Positions 55,977-62,937 of a stretch of DNA of 64,000 bases are shown here, piece after piece. The stretch is taken from the NCBI GenBank assembly GCA_023150615.1, contig JAKLKO010000007.1, positions 123,590-187,589 on the forward strand, given 5' to 3'. The notes beneath the pieces are model-generated. The model did no database searches. It saw only the letters and a program-made list of their open reading frames with translations, and was not told where the DNA came from. Within the stretch, counting starts at the first letter, position 1, and every line of letters begins with the position of its first letter. Made by a program: the position numbers and the translations under genes. The stretch is from Phycisphaerae bacterium. Lineage in GTDB: Bacteria > Planctomycetota > Phycisphaerae > UBA1845 > UTPLA1.

Positions 55977-58241
55977 ATGGCTGCTCCGATCGCGCTACGT
56001 CGATGGTCCGGGAGTTTGGTTGCAATCGCGGCTCTGGCGCCGGCGTCGCCGGTGGCGTTCGCCGATCCGCCGGTGTGGGGGCAGGTGTACGGTGAACTGG
56101 GATCGTACATGGTCGCCGATGCGTGGGCGAGCTGCACGTGCCCGCCCGGCGGAGGAGGCTCGGTCCCATCGCTTCCCGTGGCGGACACGTACGGTGAGGG
56201 CGGACTGGCGGACCAGTTCTGGACCGCATTCCAATGGGCGCAGGTGGGCGCGCCGCCGTGTTGGTGCCGGAGCATCGGTGATGCGCTGATTCGCGTGGAT
56301 GGCGTGGGCACGACGACGCTTCGGATCCGCTTCGACGCGGTGGCGAACGCGAACCATGACTGCGTCGATCAGTGCCGGCAGGGGCAGTGCAACTGTCCGA
56401 GCACTTACGAGACTGGCGCGTACGCGATCATCGACTACGGTCTGCTGCCGAACATCGTTGTCGATGAAGTGACGCTTGTGCGGGTGAATTACCGCTGGTC
56501 GCAGATGTCGGCGAACATGTATCGGCCGGAGGCTCCGGGCGGCGGCGACGACATCTCGGACGTGACGGGGACGATGGCGGACATCGACGTGACCGGCACG
56601 CCGGACGGCGACATGGGTCTCGGCGGCGGCGAGTTCGACCTTCCGGCGCAGCGCGGCTCGCATCGCGACGGCGGGACCGGGACGTTTGTCGTGTCAGTCG
56701 GTCCGAACATCAACGCGTCGTTCCTGATCAGCTACACGGTCGGCCTCATCGTTCAGATCAAACAGGGGGCGCGCGGACAGCAGCATCCGTGCCTCGAATA
56801 CGACAGCGAATCGGTCGCCTCGGGACTGGAGCTGGTGCTGACTCTGTCGGAAGAGGGCGGTGGCGGCGGCGGAATTCCACCGCCGGAGGGATGCCCGACG
56901 CCGGAGCTGCGTTTTTCGCTGCGCACCGGTTCGGACTACGAGTTGAGCGATCCGACACCGGATGGCAACGAGGGTGCGGACCCCGGCGATGCGTACGTCG
57001 CGGCGTCGTTTCCGACGCCGCCAGGCGGCGCGGACGGCGTCGCGGACGATGCACCGCTCTTCGGCGGCGATCCGCCGCCCGATCCGCCGGCGGGCGGCAG
57101 TGCGCCGACGTGCAGCGGCATTCCGGTCGAATTCGCGCGGACGCCGTACTTTGAGCGCGATGGCATGGACCAGATCGGCACTTCGCTCGTCGCGCTGATG
57201 GCGAGTCAACCGCAGCAAGTGAGCGGCGCGCTTCTCTTCCCAATTCCGCGCGATGCCGTCCCGGCCGATTGCTGCATCCCCGAGGCGCGATACCTGGCGC
57301 TCTCATTCGCCGACAAGTCGAGCGGGCCGTTCGTCAGTTGCGACGTGCCCGTGACGACCGCGTCGCCGCTGGGCGCGACGTACGGCTCTCCGCCGGAGCG
57401 CGACGAGGTCGTCGGGGCGATGGTGGTTCCGGGGATCGTGGGCACGGGCATTCCCCTGGCCGCTTCGACGTATTCACTGCACGACGAGGATGAGCTGGGC
57501 CTGGTCCCCAGTCCGCCACCGACGCCGCCGATGGCTCCGCCTCCGCCGCAGGACATGGACGACGACGTGAACGCCCTGAGTGCCGTGCCGATGGGCGGCG
57601 GAAGTTGCATCATCGAGCTCGTCTCGGCGAGCCACGAGGCGTGTGGCCCGCCGGACCCGTCGATCCCGTCGGTGCCGCCGACGCCGTTGCTCGATCCGGG
57701 AAGCGTGTACGAGTACGACCCGTCGTTCGGCGCGCTGATGCTGGCGGTGGACGAGGTCGTGCATCTCGGGTTGTCGGACACGACGGACCTCGACGCGATC
57801 GAGGTCGCCTGGCTCGATCACGCGGTGTACGGCGCATCGCTTGCGCTGCTGTTTTCGGTCGATGACGACGATCCGGCCACGGCCGGGGATGAATCCGGCG
57901 GGCTGGACCCGAGCGTGATCTACTATTCGTTCCTCGATGGGTCGTTCGGCGTGTACGTCGAGGGTCTGCATGACAACGTCGATGCGATCACGGCGTACGA
58001 CGAGCCGCTGCTGCCGCCCGATGCGCAGGTGCCGCAGTGCGCGACGTGCCCCGGGGACCTGACGGGCGACGCGGTGGTGGATTCGCGGGACCTGCCGCCG
58101 TTCGTGGCGTGTCTGCTGGCGCCGGGCTGCGACGAGCCGTGCGCAGAGCTGAACGGTTCGCCGGGGATCGATTCGGGGGATGCGTCGGCGTTCGCGACGA
58201 AGCTGCTGGGCACGACGGACGGCGACGTGGCGTGCCCGTAG
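55977..58241 (+). CDS. large secreted protein with dockerin-like C-terminus
   Basis: A 754-residue secreted protein. Signal peptide 1-29 (GSLVAIAALAPASPVAFADP). Cys-rich patches near the N-terminus (SCTCPPGGGG, CVDQCRQGQCNCPSTYE), then long Pro/Gly/Asp-rich beta-type sequence with several low-complexity linkers (GGGGGIPPPEG, GGDPPPDPPAGG, PPTPPMAPPPPQDMDDD). The last ~60 residues are CPGDLTGDAVVDSRDLPPFV followed by a second unit with CAELNGSPGIDSGDASAFAT, a dockerin-like calcium-binding pair like that of the metalloprotease at 21 kb. The function of the main body is unknown. ATG at 55977 has GGAGG/GGAG close upstream; an upstream start at 55887 would add 30 unconserved residues before the signal peptide. 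Confidence 0.82.
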   Translation: MAAPIALRRWSGSLVAIAALAPASPVAFADPPVWGQVYGELGSYMVADAWASCTCPPGGGGSVPSLPVADTYGEGGLADQFWTAFQWAQVGAPPCWCRSIGDALIRVDGVGTTTLRIRFDAVANANHDCVDQCRQGQCNCPSTYETGAYAIIDYGLLPNIVVDEVTLVRVNYRWSQMSANMYRPEAPGGGDDISDVTGTMADIDVTGTPDGDMGLGGGEFDLPAQRGSHRDGGTGTFVVSVGPNINASFLISYTVGLIVQIKQGARGQQHPCLEYDSESVASGLELVLTLSEEGGGGGGIPPPEGCPTPELRFSLRTGSDYELSDPTPDGNEGADPGDAYVAASFPTPPGGADGVADDAPLFGGDPPPDPPAGGSAPTCSGIPVEFARTPYFERDGMDQIGTSLVALMASQPQQVSGALLFPIPRDAVPADCCIPEARYLALSFADKSSGPFVSCDVPVTTASPLGATYGSPPERDEVVGAMVVPGIVGTGIPLAASTYSLHDEDELGLVPSPPPTPPMAPPPPQDMDDDVNALSAVPMGGGSCIIELVSASHEACGPPDPSIPSVPPTPLLDPGSVYEYDPSFGALMLAVDEVVHLGLSDTTDLDAIEVAWLDHAVYGASLALLFSVDDDDPATAGDESGGLDPSVIYYSFLDGSFGVYVEGLHDNVDAITAYDEPLLPPDAQVPQCATCPGDLTGDAVVDSRDLPPFVACLLAPGCDEPCAELNGSPGIDSGDASAFATKLLGTTDGDVACP

Positions 58242-58310
58242 GGCCGCACGGTCCGCGCATGGTCCTCGTGGGGGCCGGTTTTCGGCGGCGTTTCGATCCG
58301 AAATGGTGCG

Positions 58311-58338
58311 AAAAAAAACGCCCCCGACAGGGAGGGCG
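58311..58338 (-). terminator. tracrRNA terminator
   Basis: On the minus strand CGCCCTCC (58331-58338) pairs with GGGGGCG (58319-58325) over seven positions around a 5-6 base loop, followed by TTTTTTTT (58311-58318). One pair is G.U in minus-strand RNA but would be a C.A mismatch in plus-strand RNA, so the hairpin belongs to the minus strand. Confidence 0.8.
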
Positions 58339-58420
58339 ATTCGGGCAAGCCCATGTGAGCCTACCCTGGGCGCTCCGTTGGAGCGTTGCCTTACGCAGAC
58401 GAATGTCCACTTACTATGAT

Positions 58421-58448
58421 TTGCGGACAAACGTCGCTCGGATACACT
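58421..58448 (+). promoter_or_regulatory. possible cas9 promoter inside the anti-repeat
   Basis: On the plus strand TTGCGG (58421-58426) and TACACT (58443-58448) are 16 bases apart, at the same positions as the TTGCCG/TACACT pair in every CRISPR repeat. TACACT ends 49 bases before the cas9 GTG. It would drive cas9-cas1-cas2 from within the tracrRNA gene. TCTAAT at 58459-58464 is another possible -10. Confidence 0.35.
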
Positions 58449-58456
58449 AGCACGGT

Positions 58457-58485
58457 ACTCTAATCGTCGGCGGTCCACATTGCAA
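58457..58485 (-). promoter_or_regulatory. candidate tracrRNA promoter
   Basis: On the minus strand TTGCAA (58480-58485) and TAGAGT (58457-58462) lie exactly 17 bases apart (each 4/6 to the sigma70 consensus). The predicted transcription start is at about 58448-58451, right where the anti-repeat begins, which supports both calls. The -35 box lies just before the cas9 start codon, so cas9 and tracrRNA share a compact divergent control region. Confidence 0.6.
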
Positions 58486-58497
58486 GGGGAATCTTCT

Positions 58498-61400
58498 GTG
58501 AATCGCGCACAGGATCCGAGTTCGTATATTCTGGGCTTGGATATTGGAGTTTCGTCGATCGGGTGGGCGCTGATCGGCCTGGACGAACGGGGCAAGCCCC
58601 ATGGAATCCTCAAGACGGGCGTCCATACGTTCGAGGCCGGCGTCGAAGGCGATGTCGAGAGCGGACGCGACGAGGCCCGCGGCGCGGTACGCCGCCAGGC
58701 CCGGATGCCGCGCCGGATGTTCTGGCGGCGGCAACGGCGACGCCGCAAGATTCTGCGACTGCTCCAGCGCGCCGCCCTGTTGCCGCCGGGCGACATCGGC
58801 ACGCCGCAAGCGATTCACGATTATCTGCTCGCACTCGATGCCGAACTTCGCAGGAAGCATCCGGTCGGCGGCGATCGTGTGGCCGGGCATGTACTGCCCT
58901 ACCGGCTGCGCGCCGCGGCGCTGGACCGTCCGTTGGAGCCGACCGAACTCGGCCGTGCGTTGTATCACCTTGCCCAGCGACGCGGCTTCCTCTCGAACCG
59001 CAAGTCCCTCAAGAAGGATGAGGATGAAGGCGTCGTCAAGCAGGGCATTACCGAGTTGCAGGCGGCCATTGAGAAGGCCGGTGCTCGGACCCTTGGCGAG
59101 TACTTCGCCGGTCTGGATCCGGAGGCCGAACGAATCCGCCGACGCTGGACGGCGCGGCAGATGTATGTCGACGAATTCAACCGCATCTGGGACGTCCAAG
59201 CGAAGCACCATCCAGGCGTTCTTACCGACGTCCTTCGCAAGCAACTCTACCACGCGATCTTCTTCCAGCGTCCGCTCAAGTCCATGCGCCATCTCATCGG
59301 TCGTTGCGAACTCGTGCCCACGGCCCGCCGCGCCGCGATGGCGGATCGTCTCGTGCAACGATTCCGCATCCTCCAGAAGGTCAACGACCTGGAAGTGATC
59401 CCGCCGGACGCATCGCCGCGGCCGTTGAAGCCGGATGAGCGTGTGCTGTTGATCGATGCGCTATGCCGAAACGGCGATCTGACGTTCGCCAAGATCAAGA
59501 GCAAGGAGGTGTTGGGGGCGTTGACCGCGAAGCCGCAGGCTTTGCCCAAGGGTACGACGTTTAACTTCGAGCAGCGCGACGAGGAGAAGAAACTTCCTGG
59601 GCATCGCACCGACGAGAAGATGCGCGAGGTCTTCGGCGGGCGTTGGGACAGCATGCCCGAGTCGGAACGCGACGCGATTGTGCTGGAGGTGCTCAGTTTC
59701 CAGAAACCCGATGCATTGCAGCGCCGGGCAATGAAGGCGTGGGGATTGGACTTTGACGAAGCGAAACGCCTGTCGGAGGTACGCTTCGAGCAGGGTTATG
59801 CAAGTCACAGCCGCACGGCGCTGCGACAGCTCGTCGCTCGAATGCAGGACGGGACGCGCTATGCAACGGCACGGCGGGAGCTTTTTCCCGACAGTTTCAA
59901 GTCCGTCGAACCGGTCGATCGGCTGCCCCCCGTCACGAAATCGCTGGGGCCCATCCGTAATCCTGCGGTCGAGCGCGCGCTCACCGAACTGCGTAAGCTT
60001 GTCAACGAGATTGTCCGCGTGTACGGCAAGCCGGTTGGGATTCGCGTGGAGCTGGCGCGCGACTTGAAACGTGCGCGCAAGGAGCGCGAGCGCAAGAGCC
60101 GCGAAATCGACGAGCAGACCAAGGCGCGCGAGAAAGCCCGCGCACGAATCCTCGCCGAAGCGGGGATTGCCGAGCCGCGCCGCTCGGACATTGAAAAGGC
60201 ATTGCTCTGGGAGGAGTGCGGCGGACTTTGCCCCTACACGGGGCGCTCGATCGAGTTTTCCTCGTTGTTCGGCGCGAATCCGCAGTTCGACGTCGAGCAC
60301 ATCATCCCATTCAGCCGGTCGCTCGACAATTCCTTCCTGAACAAGACCCTGTGCTATCACGAGGAAAACCGCGACCGCAAGCGGAACCGGACTCCCTTCG
60401 AGGCGTATGAGAGCGATCCGAAGCGGTACAGCGAAATCCTCGCTCGCGTGAGACGATTTCACGGTAAGGCGGCCGCCGCAAAATTGCGCCGTTTCGAGAT
60501 GCGCGAAATCCCCGAAGACTTCGTCACCCGTCAGTTGAACGATACGCGGTACGCGGCGACGAAGGCCGCGGAGTACCTCGGATTACTTTATGGCGGCCGC
60601 ACCGACGCCGCCGGAAAACTGCGCATTCAGGCCAGCGCCGGAGGGCTCACCGCCCACGTGCGGAACGAATGGATGCTCAACTCGATTCTCGACGACGGCG
60701 GCCAGAAAACCCGCGACGACCACCGCCACCACGCCGTCGACGCACTCGTTGTCGCCCTTACCAGCCCGGCGATGGTCAAACGACTTCAGGAGGCCGCCGA
60801 ACGCGCCAGCGCCGAAGGCCGCCGCCTCTTCGCCCGTGTCCAGGAGCCGTGGGCCGGCTTCCTCGAACAAGCCCGCGAGAAAATCCTGGCCGTCCATGTC
60901 TCCGCCCGAATCAGCAGGAAAATCGCCGGCGACCTGCACGAAGACACCAACTACAGCAAGGAATACTCATGGACGGATGAGAAAGGCAAGATCAAGGCGG
61001 TCCGCCACGTACGCAAGCCCATCGACGGCATGACCGAGGCCCAGGTCGAGGACATCGTCGACCCGATCGTCCGTGAAAAGGTCCGCGAATGGGTCCGGGC
61101 CCAGGCCGGAAAAAGCAAGAAGGACATCGGCCCTCCCCCGACCATCAAGACCCGCGACGGACGCGAAATCCCCATCAAGACCGTCCGCGTCCGAAAGGTC
61201 ATCAGCGCCGTCCCCGTCGGCAAGGGTCCGCGGACGCGCTACGTCAAACCCGGGTCCAACCACCACACGGTCATCGTCGCCACGCTCGACAGCAACGGCA
61301 ATGAGGTTCGCTGGGACGACTACCCCGTCACCCGCCTGGAGGTCCACCGCCGAAAGGCGGACAAGCAGCCGGTCATCCAGAAGGATTGGGGTCCAAACAT

Positions 61401-61659
61401 GTGCTTCAAGTTCTCATTGGCGGCGGACGAGTATCTTCTCGTCAAGAACGATGACGGGGCGGAGCAACTGATTCGGCTGATCAGCATCTCCAAGCGCGCC
61501 AACGAGTTCCGGCTCCACACGGACGCGCGGCCGGCCACCGAGGCGCGTAAACCGGGCAGCGGGGCGAGAATTTGGCTTGGGGCTGAGTCCATGCGGCAGC
61601 GAGGGGCCCGCAAGGTCCGCGTGACGTACCTCGGCGAGATCGTCCCCGCCAATGATTGA
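58498..61659 (+). CDS. cas9: CRISPR-associated endonuclease Cas9, type II-C
   Basis: A 1053-residue Cas9, close in length to compact II-C enzymes. RuvC-I is YILGLDIGVSSIGWALI with Asp15. The Arg-rich bridge helix is at about 58-92 (RRQARMPRRMFWRRQRRRRK). RuvC-II is GIRVELARDLKRARKERERK with Glu518. The HNH domain has FDVEHIIPFSRSLDNSFLNK with His601, then TLCYHEENRDRKRNRTPFEA; the residue before the His is Glu600 rather than Asp, as in many II-C forms. RuvC-III is DDHRHHAVDALVVALT with His744-His745 and Asp748. All catalytic positions are kept, so double-strand cleavage is expected. The C-terminal ~200 residues are the WED/PAM-interacting part (GREIPIKTVRVRK, GSNHHTVIVATLDSNGNEVR). I start at the GTG with AAGGGGA 7 bases upstream; a TTG at 58480 is in frame but is used as the tracrRNA -35. 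Overlaps cas1 by 8 bases. Confidence 0.97.
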   Translation: MNRAQDPSSYILGLDIGVSSIGWALIGLDERGKPHGILKTGVHTFEAGVEGDVESGRDEARGAVRRQARMPRRMFWRRQRRRRKILRLLQRAALLPPGDIGTPQAIHDYLLALDAELRRKHPVGGDRVAGHVLPYRLRAAALDRPLEPTELGRALYHLAQRRGFLSNRKSLKKDEDEGVVKQGITELQAAIEKAGARTLGEYFAGLDPEAERIRRRWTARQMYVDEFNRIWDVQAKHHPGVLTDVLRKQLYHAIFFQRPLKSMRHLIGRCELVPTARRAAMADRLVQRFRILQKVNDLEVIPPDASPRPLKPDERVLLIDALCRNGDLTFAKIKSKEVLGALTAKPQALPKGTTFNFEQRDEEKKLPGHRTDEKMREVFGGRWDSMPESERDAIVLEVLSFQKPDALQRRAMKAWGLDFDEAKRLSEVRFEQGYASHSRTALRQLVARMQDGTRYATARRELFPDSFKSVEPVDRLPPVTKSLGPIRNPAVERALTELRKLVNEIVRVYGKPVGIRVELARDLKRARKERERKSREIDEQTKAREKARARILAEAGIAEPRRSDIEKALLWEECGGLCPYTGRSIEFSSLFGANPQFDVEHIIPFSRSLDNSFLNKTLCYHEENRDRKRNRTPFEAYESDPKRYSEILARVRRFHGKAAAAKLRRFEMREIPEDFVTRQLNDTRYAATKAAEYLGLLYGGRTDAAGKLRIQASAGGLTAHVRNEWMLNSILDDGGQKTRDDHRHHAVDALVVALTSPAMVKRLQEAAERASAEGRRLFARVQEPWAGFLEQAREKILAVHVSARISRKIAGDLHEDTNYSKEYSWTDEKGKIKAVRHVRKPIDGMTEAQVEDIVDPIVREKVREWVRAQAGKSKKDIGPPPTIKTRDGREIPIKTVRVRKVISAVPVGKGPRTRYVKPGSNHHTVIVATLDSNGNEVRWDDYPVTRLEVHRRKADKQPVIQKDWGPNMCFKFSLAADEYLLVKNDDGAEQLIRLISISKRANEFRLHTDARPATEARKPGSGARIWLGAESMRQRGARKVRVTYLGEIVPAND

Positions 61660-62554
61660 CCGCGTCATCGACCTCGCCGAGTCGTCCGCCTACCTGCGCG
61701 TCGAGAACCGCCAACTCATCATCGAGCGCGACGGCGCCGAACCCGTCTCCGCCCCCCTGGCCGAGGTCGCCGCCGTTATCGCCGCGCATCCCCAGGTGCG
61801 CTGCTCGCAGCCGATGCTGGCCGAACTCATGGCCGCCGGCGGGGCCTTCATCGTCTGCGACCGGCGCAGCCAGCCCGTCGGACTCATGCTGCCGCTGGTC
61901 GGCAACGTGCTTCAGACGCAGCGGATCGCGGCCCAGGTCGCTGCGCCGCTGCCGCTGCGAAAGCGGTTGTGGAAACAGATCGTTTCACGAAAGATCGAGG
62001 CCCAGGCGGAGTTGCTGCACGAGCTTCACGGCGACGACCACGGTCTGCCCGAACTGGCCCGAACCGTCCGAACCGGCGACGCATCGAATCGCGAGGCCGT
62101 CGCCTCGCGCCGGTATTGGCCGGCCTTGTTCGAGGATCCCGGCTTTCGCCGCCGATTCGACGCCCCGGACGCCAACCGCCTGCTCAACTACGGGTACGCG
62201 GTACTCCGCGCCATCGTCGGCCGGGCGATTTGCGGCGCGGGGCTGCACCCTTCCATCGGGCTTCACCATCATCATCGCGAGAACGCCTTCTGCCTGGCCG
62301 ATGACCTGATGGAACCGTACCGCCCGCTGATCGACGCGGCCGTGGTCGAGCATGTCCGCTGCGGGCGGGGAACGGAATTGGACCGGCCCGCAAAGTCGGC
62401 CCTGCTCGAAACCGTTCTCGGGCGTTATCGCGCCGACGGTGAGGTGCGGACGTTGTTCGATCTGTGCGCCAAGACGGCCGTCTCGCTTGTCCGCGTTCTC
62501 GAAGGGCAAAGCGAGCGGCTGGACTATCCGAAAAGACTGACGGATGCCGCGTGA
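61652..62554 (+). CDS. cas1: CRISPR-associated Cas1 integrase, type II
   Basis: A 300-residue Cas1, the metal-dependent integrase that inserts new spacers together with Cas2. The N-terminal beta domain starts IDRVIDLAESSAYLRVENRQ; the helical catalytic domain has NREAVASRRYWPALF (Glu148), GAGLHPSIGLHHHHRENAFC (His205) and LADDLMEPYRPLID (Asp217/Asp218 and Glu221), matching the E-H-D metal site of type II Cas1. The gene overlaps the end of cas9 by 8 bases and the start of cas2 by 11, so the three are translated as one coupled operon. Confidence 0.96.
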   Translation: MIDRVIDLAESSAYLRVENRQLIIERDGAEPVSAPLAEVAAVIAAHPQVRCSQPMLAELMAAGGAFIVCDRRSQPVGLMLPLVGNVLQTQRIAAQVAAPLPLRKRLWKQIVSRKIEAQAELLHELHGDDHGLPELARTVRTGDASNREAVASRRYWPALFEDPGFRRRFDAPDANRLLNYGYAVLRAIVGRAICGAGLHPSIGLHHHHRENAFCLADDLMEPYRPLIDAAVVEHVRCGRGTELDRPAKSALLETVLGRYRADGEVRTLFDLCAKTAVSLVRVLEGQSERLDYPKRLTDAA

Positions 62555-62888
62555 TCGATTCACCCTTTCGGGATATCGCCCGGTGTGGCTGTTCGCGATG
62601 TTCGACCTGCCCGTCAAGACGCGAGAGCAGCGGCGGCGGTATGCACGATTCCGAAAGGTCCTTCTGGCCGACGGGTTCTCGCAGCTACAATACTCGGTCT
62701 ACGCGCGATACTGCGCCAGCGAGGAGGCCGCGACTCCGCATCGCGAGTACGTCCGAGCCGCCCTGCCGGACGAAGGGCAGGTGCGGCTGCTGGCCGTGAC
62801 GGACCGGCAGTTCGGAAAGATGGAGAACTACGTTGGAAAACTGCGCGGACCGACGGAGGAAAAGCCGATTCAGCTCATGCTTTTTTGA
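62544..62888 (+). CDS. cas2: CRISPR-associated Cas2, type II
   Basis: A 114-residue Cas2, the structural partner of Cas1. The ferredoxin-like start is YRPVWLFAMFDLPVKTREQR with the conserved Asp21, followed by YARFRKVLLADGFSQLQYSV and YARYCASEEAA, then VRLLAVTDRQFGKMENYVGK. This is the Cas2 form seen in II-A/II-C loci. It ends 49 bases before the first repeat. No csn2 or cas4 follows, which places the locus in II-C. Confidence 0.95.
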   Translation: MPRDRFTLSGYRPVWLFAMFDLPVKTREQRRRYARFRKVLLADGFSQLQYSVYARYCASEEAATPHREYVRAALPDEGQVRLLAVTDRQFGKMENYVGKLRGPTEEKPIQLMLF

Positions 62889-62937
62889 GTCGCGTTGCGT
62901 CGTAACTCCATGTCGATCAGCCGGTTACGTCAGGACT

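Larger units (their letters stand above)
58311..58448 (-). ncRNA. tracrRNA of the type II-C CRISPR locus
   Basis: Read on the minus strand, 58448-58413 is the anti-repeat. Its plus-strand form matches the crRNA-sense repeat at 29 of 36 positions. Of the seven differences five are G-to-A (repeat positions 1, 4, 7, 15, 30) and become G.U pairs in the crRNA:tracrRNA duplex; only positions 13 and 16 fail to pair, which would give a small internal bulge. Downstream come a perfect 6-bp, 3-base-loop hairpin (58371-58385), a 5-bp stem (58349-58353 with 58367-58371), and a terminator hairpin ending in eight T residues (58311-58318). Predicted length about 138 nt. The role is to pair with crRNA for Cas9 loading and RNase III processing. 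Exact ends are predicted only. Confidence 0.88.

Noticed and set aside
58413..58448. Reading this segment as a stray or degenerate CRISPR repeat
   Set aside because: Its changes keep RNA pairing through G.U, it is followed by a terminator on the right strand and preceded by a promoter, which fits an anti-repeat much better.
58480..58497. TTG at 58480 as the cas9 start
   Set aside because: No ribosome-binding site precedes it, while GTG at 58498 has AAGGGGA 7 bases upstream; conserved RuvC-I follows from the GTG as well.
62901..62929. CGTAAC/GTTACG inverted repeat between cas2 and the array as a terminator or leader element
   Set aside because: Only 6 bp with a 17-base loop and no T run on either strand; too weak to call.
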